Source of the DNA: Alphaproteobacteria bacterium | GTDB taxonomy: Bacteria; Pseudomonadota; Alphaproteobacteria; Bin95 | DNA length: 11,115 nt | Direction: 5' to 3' | NCBI GenBank assembly: GCA_022822125.1 | Contig: JAJECF010000231.1 | Span: forward strand, 1 to 11,115 | Shown: positions 1-9,208 of the stretch, piece after piece | Layout of the letters: the number at the start of each line of letters is the position of its first letter | Position numbering within the stretch: position 1 is the stretch's first letter | The notes under the pieces: generated by a model | What the model was told of the DNA's origin: nothing | The model's database searches: none | What the model saw: only the letters and a program-made list of their open reading frames with translations | Program-made: the position numbers and the translations under genes

Positions 1-137
1 TCGAGGCGATCCTGATGCGCGACTACCCGATCGTGCAGAACCTCGTGATGCTGATCGCGCTCGTGACCGTGCTCATCAACTTCCTCGTGGACATGCTCTA
101 CGCGGTGCTCGACCCGAGGATCAAATATGCCGACTGA
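1..137 (+). CDS. Opp/Dpp-type ABC transporter permease, DppB-like (3' end only)
   Basis: Only the last 44 codons are present, read from base 3 to the TGA at 135-137; the start lies outside the window. The residues form one hydrophobic membrane segment (runs of L, V, I around 'VMLIALVTVLINFLVD') followed by 'YAVLDPRIKYAD'. A DPRI/RY ending after the last transmembrane helix is typical of DppB/OppB inner-membrane permeases, and the complete DppB-like protein later in this window ends in the same way (WIDPRIRYQ). It would pair with the DppC-like permease starting 38 bp downstream to form the transport channel of importer A. Its binding protein, if adjacent, must lie upstream of the window. Peptides, nickel or other family substrates cannot be told apart from this fragment. 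Confidence 0.88.
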   Translation, partial: EAILMRDYPIVQNLVMLIALVTVLINFLVDMLYAVLDPRIKYAD

Positions 138-175
138 CCGACGCGCCGTTCCGCCGCCACGCAAGGAGCCTGGCG

Positions 176-1069
176 ATGGCTGAAATCGACCATCAAGCAG
201 CGCTCGAGCGCGCCGGCGCGAATGTCTCCGGCCACTGGAGCCGGCTGGTCTTCTATATGCGCCAGCATCCGCTGGGGGCGATCGGCGCCGTGATCGTGAT
301 CGTCTTCGTGTTCTCAGCCGTGTTCGCAGACGTGCTGGCGCCGCACGATCCGCTGCACACCTCCGCGCCGGATTCCCTGAAGGCGCCCGACACGACCTTC
401 GTCATGGGCGCCGACATGATGGGCCGGGATGTGTTTAGCCGCATCATCCACGGCGCGCGCATCTCGCTGACCGTCGGCGTCGCCTCGATCCTGCTCGGCG
501 GCGTCATCGGCATCGTCATCGGCCTGATGTCCGGCTATCTGCTCGGCTGGTTCGACCTGCTGATGCAGCGCCTGATCGACATCATGCAGGCGCTGCCGCT
601 GCTCGTGCTGGCGCTGGTCATGGCGGCGTCGCTCGGGCCCTCGCTGGAAAACACCATCATCGCCATATCGATACCGCTCGTGCCCAATGTCGCGCGCGTC
701 GTGCGGTCGAGCACGCTGTCGCTCAGGGAAATGCCCTTCGTGGAGGCGGCGCGGGCCGCAGGCATGAGCGAGATCAGGGTGGCGGTGCGCCATGTGCTGC
801 CCAACACGCTGGCGCCGCTCATCGTGCTGTTCACGGCGCAGCTGGGCGCGGCGATCCTGGTCGAGGCGTCGCTTTCCTTCCTCGGCCTCGGCGTGCCGGA
901 GCCGCATCCGTCCTGGGGCCGGATGCTGTCGGAATCGGCGGCGGAATATGTGCGCGTCGCGCCCTGGCTGGTGATCTTCCCGGGCATTGCGATCAGCCTC
1001 GCCGTGTTCGGCACCAATCTCTTCGGGGACGCCGTTCGCGACATCCTCGATCCTCGCCAGCGGAGCTGA
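176..1069 (+). CDS. Opp/Dpp-type ABC transporter permease, DppC-like (importer A)
   Basis: This 297-residue integral membrane protein is the second channel subunit of importer A. An OppC-type N-terminal segment with the first transmembrane helix (about residues 35-55) is followed by the '[19 protein letters not shown]' region (77-95) that characterises DppC/OppC proteins. The cytoplasmic EAA loop, which docks onto the ATPases, begins with EAARAAG at 190 and ends in LP at 208-209. Near the C-terminus are [14 protein letters not shown] (235-248) and [14 protein letters not shown] (281-294), both family hallmarks. The ATG at 176 is chosen because AAGGAG at 163-168 lies 7 nt upstream. The length is normal for the family. 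It follows the DppB-like gene by 38 bp and precedes the ATPase gene by 22 bp, so it is co-transcribed with them. The substrate is unknown. Confidence 0.93.
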   Translation: MAEIDHQAALERAGANVSGHWSRLVFYMRQHPLGAIGAVIVIVFVFSAVFADVLAPHDPLHTSAPDSLKAPDTTFVMGADMMGRDVFSRIIHGARISLTVGVASILLGGVIGIVIGLMSGYLLGWFDLLMQRLIDIMQALPLLVLALVMAASLGPSLENTIIAISIPLVPNVARVVRSSTLSLREMPFVEAARAAGMSEIRVAVRHVLPNTLAPLIVLFTAQLGAAILVEASLSFLGLGVPEPHPSWGRMLSESAAEYVRVAPWLVIFPGIAISLAVFGTNLFGDAVRDILDPRQRS

Positions 1070-1091
1070 GCCGGAACATGGGGTGCGAGAC

Positions 1092-2149
<1,058 letters not shown>

Positions 2150-2153
<4 letters not shown>

Positions 2154-3139
2154 ACGCCCCCGCCGAAACCGCCGCTCCGCCTCCCGTGCTGGAAGTCGAG
2201 GGGCTGAAGAAGCACTTCCCGGTCAAGAAGGGGCTGCTGTCGCGCAATGCCGGCAAGGTCTATGCCGTCGATGGCGTCAGCTTCCATATCGGCCCCGGCG
2301 AGACGCTGGGGCTGGTGGGCGAGTCCGGCTGCGGCAAATCCACGGTCGGGCGCACCGTGCTCCGCCTGATCGACCCGACCGAAGGCGCGATCCGGCTCAA
2401 CGGCCGCGATGTGACGCATCTCGGCAAGACGGACATGCGCCCGGTGCGGCGCGAGATGCAGATCATCTTCCAGGACCCGTATTCGTCGCTCAATCCCCGC
2501 ATGTCGGCGGGCGATATCGTGGGCGAACTGCCGCGCGTCCACGGCCTCGGAACCGCCGCCGAGCGCGAAGACTGGGTGGCGTCGCTGTTCGAGCGGGTGG
2601 GCCTCAGCCGCGCCCAGATGAAGAGCTTCCCGCATGAGTTCTCCGGCGGCCAGCGCCAGCGCATCGGCATCGCCCGCGCGCTCGCGCTCAACCCGAAGCT
2701 GATCGTCGGGGACGAGCCGGTTTCGGCGCTCGACGTGTCGATCCAGGCGCAGGTGATAAACCTGCTGATGGACCTCCAGCAGGAGTTCCGGCTGTCCTAC
2801 CTGTTCGTCGCGCACGACCTCGCCGTGGTGGAGCATATCAGCCACAGGATCGCGGTCATGTATCTCGGCCGCATCGTGGAATACACCGACAAGCGGACCC
2901 TCTTCACAGACCCGCAGCACCCTTATACGGAAGCGCTGCTCTCCGCCGTGCCGGTGCCCGACCCGCGGCTCAGGCGAAAGAAGATGGTGCTCCAGGGCGA
3001 TGTGCCGAGCCCGATCAACCCGCCGTCCGGCTGCCATTTCCACACGCGCTGCCCCTATGCCGAAGAGCGTTGCCGGATCGAATCGCCGGCGCTCCGCGAA
3101 ATCGCCCCGGGCCACACGGTCGCCTGCCACCTGCGCTGA
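2150..3139 (+). CDS. Opp/Dpp-type ABC transporter ATPase, DppF-like (importer A)
   Basis: This 329-residue protein is the second motor subunit of importer A. It has Walker A GESGCGKS (57-64), Q-loop Q108 in [11 protein letters not shown], signature FSGGQRQR (164-171), Walker B LIVGDEP (184-190), H-loop H222 in [10 protein letters not shown], and the C-terminal domain with [20 protein letters not shown] and cysteines 295, 301, 308 and 326 (CX5CX6CX17C). FSGGQRQR and AHDL are DppF/OppF-type, while LSGGMRQR and THDL mark the DppD partner. The start is GTG at 2150, overlapping the upstream TGA by 4 bp; GGAG at 2139-2142 lies 7 nt before it. It is the last gene of importer A. Only 10 bp separate its stop from the stop of the opposing DUF4276-like gene, and there is no room or visible hairpin for a separate terminator. 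Confidence 0.93.
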
Positions 3140-3149
3140 AGCGGCGAGG

Positions 3150-3752
3150 CTACGCTTGCATGGGCTGGAGGAGGCTCCTCACGTCCCTCCACAATTTGTC
3201 GAAGGAGGGGGAACGCCGCCGCGCTTCCGCCATATCGAAGGTTGCGGTAAGCGCAGCCTGGTCGAGCGTTTCCCGGTAACGCCGGCCGAGCGGCATTCTT
3301 GCGCTGAGCCAGCCCTTGGCGTCCTGGATCGCTTCGGGATCGTCGGGCGGGGCAAGGGCTTCATCGAGGCCGCGCCGCCCGGCGAGCGAGCCGGCGGCGG
3401 CCAGGAACCAGGCTTCGTATTCCGTCTTGGCCAGCACCGCTCGGACGTCCCGGCCCGGACAGGCTGCAGCGGCGCGGGCGACAAGCTGCGGAGCGAGTTC
3501 CGCCGGGCAATCGCGGTCGGCGTCGAGCAGCACAATGATGCATCCGTCGATGCCCGCCTTGTGCGAGGCAAGCGTAACGGCGCGTTCCAATTCACCCTCT
3601 TTCACGATCCTGTTGCGCGGCACACGGATCGGCCGGGGCGTCTCGACCACAAGGTCCGGCGACACCTCACCGGCGATGCGGCGGAGCAACTGCGGTAGCG
3701 CTGTTACCTCGCCATGCCCTTCCACAATCGCAAGGATGGTCCTGCGCATCAT
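3150..3752 (-). CDS. DUF4276-like protein with Toprim-type acidic motifs, partner of the upstream ATPase
   Basis: This is a soluble 200-residue protein without signal peptide or membrane segments. I recognise it as DUF4276-like from the N-terminal strand ending in VEGHGEVTALP (10-20), LLDADRD (75-81) and AKTEYEAWFLA (108-118). The conserved glutamate after a hydrophobic strand (E11), followed by a DxD pair (D77, D79) after a second strand, is the pattern of a Toprim fold, which binds metal in OLD nucleases, topoisomerases and primases. Nuclease activity is therefore plausible but not shown. The ATG at 3752 overlaps the TGA of the ATPase gene by 4 bp (ATGA), so the two are translationally coupled; a second ATG follows at 3749. 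Proteins of this kind are usually found next to AAA_21 ATPases, as here. An alternative is an ATPase-regulated effector without nuclease activity. Its stop is 10 bp from the convergent transporter ATPase stop. Confidence 0.82.
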   Translation of the reverse strand: MMRRTILAIVEGHGEVTALPQLLRRIAGEVSPDLVVETPRPIRVPRNRIVKEGELERAVTLASHKAGIDGCIIVLLDADRDCPAELAPQLVARAAAACPGRDVRAVLAKTEYEAWFLAAAGSLAGRRGLDEALAPPDDPEAIQDAKGWLSARMPLGRRYRETLDQAALTATFDMAEARRRSPSFDKLWRDVRSLLQPMQA

Positions 3753-4960
3753 TCGTTGACCGGGCCGAACAAATCCAATTGACGGGTGTTTGGTTTGGAA
3801 CGCAACGGGTCCGGTTCGAGCTGGTTCATCCTGAGCAATTCGCCGGCTGTGTAGAGACGGTCCCTCAACGCCGACCGCCCGGACTCATCCAGCGGACCGA
3901 TCCGACTCTCGCCGCTTTCCGCCGTAACGGCCACGATCTGGTCCGCCGATATATCCGGGTTGTCCAGCAGTTCGGGGCTGTGGCTGGTGACAAGGATTTG
4001 CGTGTGTTCGGCGGCATCCCGGAGGCTGTCCACCAGCACGCCGGCGGCCGCAGGATGCAGCGCAATTTCCGGCTCCTCGATGCCGACGAGCCATCGCTTT
4101 CGGTCGTCCTGGGCATAGCTCTGGAACAGCGCCACCAGCACGCCGAGGGCGCGCAGCGTACCGTCCGACATATTCCCTGCAAGGAACTGCCATGGGTGTC
4201 GCGCGCCTCGAACCCGCTGCCGGAACGCCAGGGTTTCCCTCGGCCCTATAGCCCGCCGCTCGACGCCGGCAATCCCGGGAACCACCTGACCGAGATAGTC
4301 CTCGATTCGTCGCTTGAAGTCCGGCGCGTTCTCCGAAAGGTTGTGCAACACGCTGGCTATGTTGCACCCGTCCCGCTCCAGAAGCCTTCCCGGGTCGGGC
4401 GGCTGGAGGTCCCGGATCGCCTCCGGATTCAGATTGTAGAAGCCTGTCGTCGCCAACGCTTCGTAAACGGCGCGAAACGGCTCCAGACCCGAGACCGTGA
4501 CAAGATACAGCCGGTCGGCGGCGGCGGCGGGAGGATGCGCGATCGTGCTTTCTACAACAACGCCCCGCTCTACCTTGTAACGATGCTCGCCAAGGCCGTT
4601 TCGCGGTGCGACGAGGCATTCTTCCTTCTGGACCTCGTAGCCTCCCCGTTTCATGGCCCCGACCGTGAAGGCGTAGTAGCCGCCCCATTCCTCAAGCGTG
4701 AATTCGAGCCGAATGCCGAAATGGGTCGGGTGGCCGCCGGAACGCCGGCGGACCTCGCCGATGCCGCCGCGGTCGCGCAGCGCATGGTCCATCGAGTAAC
4801 CGAGCGATTCGGCGGTGAATCTGAGCGCATCGAGAAAATTGCTTTTGCCGGAACCGTTCGGCCCGACGAGAAAGGAAAGCTGCGCCGGCCTTACATCGCA
4901 GGCGCCGATGCTCTTGTAGTTTCGCAATACGATGCGTGTCAGCAGGCGGCGGTCGGACAT
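3749..4960 (-). CDS. AAA_21 / RecF-like ATPase, first gene of the two-gene cassette
   Basis: This 403-residue cytoplasmic ATPase belongs to the SMC/RecF/OLD-like ABC-ATPase group. It opens with LLTRIVLRNYKSIG, the usual first strand of this family, then Walker A GPNGSGKS (33-40). The signature-like NMSDGTLRAL is at 263-272, Walker B WLVGIEEPE at 290-298, and the TSHSPELLD H-loop at 325-333 (H327). The C-terminus contains LYTAGELLRMNQLEP. All nucleotide-binding motifs look intact. The open frame starts at 5002, but ATG 4960 is preferred: GGGAGA at 4972-4967 lies 6 nt upstream, the 14 extra residues are Pro/Arg-rich and unlike the family, and a candidate promoter overlaps the longer start. No permanent coiled coil or fused Toprim domain is present; the Toprim-like part is encoded separately by the overlapping downstream gene. 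The family includes antiphage ATPases, but other nucleic-acid roles are possible. Confidence 0.87.
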   Translation of the reverse strand: MSDRRLLTRIVLRNYKSIGACDVRPAQLSFLVGPNGSGKSNFLDALRFTAESLGYSMDHALRDRGGIGEVRRRSGGHPTHFGIRLEFTLEEWGGYYAFTVGAMKRGGYEVQKEECLVAPRNGLGEHRYKVERGVVVESTIAHPPAAAADRLYLVTVSGLEPFRAVYEALATTGFYNLNPEAIRDLQPPDPGRLLERDGCNIASVLHNLSENAPDFKRRIEDYLGQVVPGIAGVERRAIGPRETLAFRQRVRGARHPWQFLAGNMSDGTLRALGVLVALFQSYAQDDRKRWLVGIEEPEIALHPAAAGVLVDSLRDAAEHTQILVTSHSPELLDNPDISADQIVAVTAESGESRIGPLDESGRSALRDRLYTAGELLRMNQLEPDPLRSKPNTRQLDLFGPVNE

Positions 4961-4971
4961 TGCGGGTCTCC

Positions 4972-5043
4972 CGCTGTCAAGTCGGCGCGGCCCCGGCGGC
5001 AATTTAGCAGATCGCCGCCCGGCCCGTCAGCGCCTTGACAGCG
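4972..5043. repeat. Long-spaced inverted repeat in the divergent control region
   Basis: CGCTGTCAAG at 4972-4981 is the exact reverse complement of CTTGACAGCG at 5034-5043. Extending inward gives 12 of 13 matching positions (4972-4984 against 5031-5043, mismatch at 4982/5033). The arms are separated by 46 bp and flank the candidate promoter of the ATPase gene: one arm lies just upstream of its -35 and the other just after the expected transcription start, touching the Shine-Dalgarno sequence. This could be a pair of operator sites, or the outer stem of an extended hairpin. It is seen directly; the role is inferred. Confidence 0.55.
5001..5030 (-). promoter_or_regulatory. Candidate sigma70-type promoter for the ATPase/DUF4276 cassette
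   Basis: On the minus strand CTGACG (5030-5025) is followed after 18 bp by TAAATT (5006-5001). This gives a start of transcription near 4994 and a leader of about 34 nt before ATG 4960. The match to consensus is only moderate, and the AT-rich TAAATT stands out in a very GC-rich stretch. A start here would exclude the longer reading frame that begins at 5002. Confidence 0.3.
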
Positions 5044-5077
5044 CCGCCGCCTAGCAAGCAGTGTGTCGGGCGGAACG

Positions 5078-5086
5078 AGGGGAGGA
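5078..5086 (+). promoter_or_regulatory. Strong Shine-Dalgarno sequence serving a short upstream ORF
   Basis: AGGGGAGGA at 5078-5086 is a near-ideal ribosome binding site, but it lies 33 nt before the permease ATG at 5120, too far to serve it directly. The first suitable start after it is ATG 5098, 11 nt away, which opens a 9-codon frame out of phase with the permease. The region directly before ATG 5120 has no purine-rich site. Confidence 0.5.
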
Positions 5087-5097
5087 TATCCGTCCCG

Positions 5098-5127
5098 ATG
5101 CGCGGCCGGCGAAACCCGGATGTATAG
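5098..5127 (+). CDS. Possible 9-codon upstream ORF overlapping the permease start
   Basis: ATG at 5098 reads MRGRRNPDV and stops at TAG 5125-5127. The TAG lies just past the permease ATG at 5120, so the two frames overlap by 8 bp. It is preceded by a much better ribosome binding site than the permease itself. It could act in translational coupling or as a leader controlling the permeases. The peptide is Arg-rich but too short for any homology judgement, and it may be a chance frame. Confidence 0.25.
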   Translation: MRGRRNPDV

Positions 5128-6082
5128 CTATATCGTGCGCCGGCTGGCGTTCGGCGGAATCACGGTGGTCGGCGTCTCCATCATCGTGTTCCTCATCATG
5201 CGGATTATGCCGGGCGATCCCCTGACTGCGATCTTCGGCCCGGAGGGCATGACCAAGCTCACCGAGGCGCAGCGGCAGAGCTACATGGAGGAGCTCGGCC
5301 TCGCCGACCCGCTGATCGTCCAGTATTTCAACTGGATCATGGACATTGTGAGAGGCGAACTCGGCCGCTCGTTCTTCCGCGCCGAAAGCGTCGGCGAGAT
5401 GGTGCTTCGCCGAGGTCCGTTGACGGCCCAGATCGCCATCCTGTCGGTGATTCTCTCCTGGATCCTCGGCATCCCGGTGGCCATCGTCAGCGCGCTTCGC
5501 CCCAATACCGCCGCCGACAACACCGCCCGCGTGATCTCCATCACCTGCCTCGCCATTCCGGGTTTCTGGCTCGGCATGCTCATCGTGCTGGGCCTCCTGT
5601 TCGGCTTCGGCTACCGCGCGCCGCAGACGGCGGGAGGCCTCGGCCTGTTCGAGGACCCCGGAACGGTGTTGCAGATCATCATCGGGCCGGCCTTCGTGCT
5701 GGCGCTCGGCCAGGCGGCCTATATCGCCCGCATGGCCCGCTCCAGCCTGCTGGAGGTGATCCGCGAGGACTATGTGCGCACCGCCAGGGCCAAGGGGCTG
5801 AACGGGCGCCTCGTGGTCAGCCTCCATGCGCTGCCCAATGCGCTGCTGCCCGTCATCACGCTCTCCGGAATCCTGCTCGGCTTCGTGCTGGCCGGGTCGA
5901 TTCCGGTGGAGCGCGCCTTCGGCACCCCGGGGCTCGGCTACGCCATGTTCACGGCGGTCAATGAGCGCGACATCTTCGTCATGCAGAATCTCGTCTTTCT
6001 CTACGCCGTGGTGTTCGTGATGCTGAATATCACCGTCGACATCATCATCGCCTGGATCGACCCGAGGATCAGATACCAATGA
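5120..6082 (+). CDS. Opp/Dpp-type ABC transporter permease, DppB-like (importer B)
   Basis: This 320-residue inner-membrane protein is the first channel subunit of importer B. It begins MYSYIVRRLAFGG with a first transmembrane helix to about residue 29, then IMPGDPLTAIFGPEG (29-43), the usual DppB N-terminal periplasmic motif. The coupling loop that contacts the ATPases includes YVRTARAKGL (218-227) and ALPNALLPV (237-245). The GTPGLGYAMF motif (268-277) and the DPRIRYQ end are also typical. The frame is open from GTG 5063, but the 19 added residues are unlike family N-termini, so ATG 5120 is chosen even though its own ribosome binding site is poor. Translation may depend on the overlapping short ORF. 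It overlaps the next gene by 4 bp (ATGA). Length and domain content are normal. Confidence 0.92.
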   Translation: MYSYIVRRLAFGGITVVGVSIIVFLIMRIMPGDPLTAIFGPEGMTKLTEAQRQSYMEELGLADPLIVQYFNWIMDIVRGELGRSFFRAESVGEMVLRRGPLTAQIAILSVILSWILGIPVAIVSALRPNTAADNTARVISITCLAIPGFWLGMLIVLGLLFGFGYRAPQTAGGLGLFEDPGTVLQIIIGPAFVLALGQAAYIARMARSSLLEVIREDYVRTARAKGLNGRLVVSLHALPNALLPVITLSGILLGFVLAGSIPVERAFGTPGLGYAMFTAVNERDIFVMQNLVFLYAVVFVMLNITVDIIIAWIDPRIRYQ

Positions 6083-6990
6083 CCGTGCAGCCCGAAACGC
6101 CGACCGCCGGTGAGACCGGCCGGGCCGCGCAGCCGCTTCCGACCCGTATCTGGGGCGGCCTCCGGCATTTTGCGCGCCGCTCGCCGCTGTCGGCGTTCTG
6201 GGGCTGCGTTGCGCTGCTGATCGTGGCCATGGCGGTGGCTGCGCCGGTCATCGCGCCCTATCCCCCGCTCAAGTCCGATTTCCGCAGCATGCAGAAGGCG
6301 CCCTACGAAGAGCATCTGTTCGGCACGGACCAGATCGGCCGCGACACGCTGAGCCGCGTCATCCACGGCAGCCGCACCTCGCTCATCGTCGCCTTCGCCG
6401 CGGTGCTGCTCGGCACCACGCTCGGGTCGTTCTGGGGCCTGGCATGCGGCTTTCTCGGAGGGCGGTTCGATATTGTCAGCCAGCGCATCATCGAGTTTCT
6501 CCAGTCCTTTCCGGACCTGATACTCGCCATGGCGATCGCGATGGCGCTGGGTTCGGGCACCGGGACGGTCATCATCGCCATCGCGATAACGCGTATCCCC
6601 TTCGGCGGGCGCGTCATCCGCTCCGTCGTGCTGTCGCTGAAGGAAATGTCCTTCGTGGAGGCGGCGCGCAGCCTCGGCGCCTCCAACATGCGCATCATGC
6701 TCTTCCATATCCTGCCGCAATGCGTGGCGCCCTATCTGATCCTCGCCACGACGCATCTCGGCGTGGCGATCATCATCGAGGCCTCGCTCGGCTTCCTCGG
6801 CGTCGGCATCCCGCCGCCCGCGCCGACCTGGGGCAACATGCTGGCGGACGCGCTCAATGCCGGCATCGTGCCGCCCTGGTGGCTGGTGCTGTTCCCCGGC
6901 GTGGCGATCACCATCACCGTGCTGGCCTTCAACCTGTTCGGCGACGGCATCCGCGACGTTCTCGACCCGCGCCTGCGCGGCGCGGTCTGA
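6079..6990 (+). CDS. Opp/Dpp-type ABC transporter permease, DppC-like (importer B)
   Basis: This 303-residue protein is the second channel subunit of importer B. After a hydrophilic N-terminal tail (1-35) and the first transmembrane helix (about 40-60) comes FGTDQIGRDTLSRVIHGSR (81-99). The EAA coupling loop starts with EAARSLGAS at 194 and ends with LP at 212-213. FLGVGIPPPAPTWG (239-252) and NLFGDGIRDVLDPR (285-298) complete the DppC pattern. The start ATG 6079 overlaps the DppB stop by 4 bp; GAGGA at 6064-6068 lies 10 nt upstream. It differs from the importer A permease at many positions (for example ARSLGASN against ARAAGMSE), so this is a paralogue, not a recent copy. Its stop is 18 bp from the convergent stop of the DppF-like gene. 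Confidence 0.93.
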   Translation: MTVQPETPTAGETGRAAQPLPTRIWGGLRHFARRSPLSAFWGCVALLIVAMAVAAPVIAPYPPLKSDFRSMQKAPYEEHLFGTDQIGRDTLSRVIHGSRTSLIVAFAAVLLGTTLGSFWGLACGFLGGRFDIVSQRIIEFLQSFPDLILAMAIAMALGSGTGTVIIAIAITRIPFGGRVIRSVVLSLKEMSFVEAARSLGASNMRIMLFHILPQCVAPYLILATTHLGVAIIIEASLGFLGVGIPPPAPTWGNMLADALNAGIVPPWWLVLFPGVAITITVLAFNLFGDGIRDVLDPRLRGAV

Positions 6991-7008
6991 TCCCGCGGCC
7001 TCGCCGGC

Positions 7009-9101
<2,093 letters not shown>

Positions 9102-9162
9102 AATCGAAGCTCCTTAGGGTGCGGTAGGCTCCCGCGACGGTGGCATCGACCGACAGCATATC

Positions 9163-9193
9163 GCATTAGGGGCCGCAACGGCCCCGGATTCAA
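9163..9193 (-). promoter_or_regulatory. Weak candidate promoter for the ATPase pair with a palindromic spacer
   Basis: On the minus strand TTGAAT (9193-9188) is separated by 19 bp from TAATGC (9168-9163). The spacer contains the perfect inverted repeat at 9169-9185. A 19-bp spacer filled by a dyad is the geometry used by MerR-type activators, but the -10 match is poor, so this is a suggestion only. No convincing plus-strand promoter for the binding protein is visible in the same 107 bp. Confidence 0.2.
9169..9185. repeat. Perfect 7-bp inverted repeat between divergent genes
   Basis: GGGGCCG (9169-9175), a CAA loop (9176-9178) and CGGCCCC (9179-9185) form a perfect GC-only stem. It lies 23 bp before the binding-protein ATG and 11 bp before its Shine-Dalgarno sequence (9197-9204). 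It could be an operator, or an RNA hairpin in the 5' leader that affects stability or ribosome access. No T-run follows on either strand, so it is not a standard terminator. Confidence 0.5.
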
Positions 9194-9208
9194 GCAGGGA
9201 GGAGCATT

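Noticed and set aside
3168..3180. Small palindrome GAGGA-GGC-TCCTC near the convergent stops, considered as a terminator
   Set aside because: The stem is only 5 bp with no T-run on either strand, and it lies inside the DUF4276-like coding sequence.
3000..3698. A 232-codon plus-strand frame spanning the end of the DppF-like gene and the DUF4276-like gene
   Set aside because: It reads across two real genes in other frames and shows no family features. The DUF4276-like protein on the minus strand explains the region.
3779..5038. A 419-codon open frame on the plus strand opposite the ATPase gene
   Set aside because: The opposite strand encodes a recognisable ATPase with all nucleotide-binding motifs, whereas this frame has no recognisable domain. 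Long antisense frames are expected at this GC content.
5035..5063. TTGACA at 5035-5040 as a -35 box for the importer B permeases
   Set aside because: No acceptable -10 hexamer occurs 16-19 bp downstream (the position reads GCAGTG), and the hexamer is part of the inverted repeat, so I treat it as a repeat arm only.
6991..7008. The 18-bp gap between convergent importer B genes as a bidirectional terminator
   Set aside because: It is GC-rich with only short GGCC repeats, no stable stem and no T-run.
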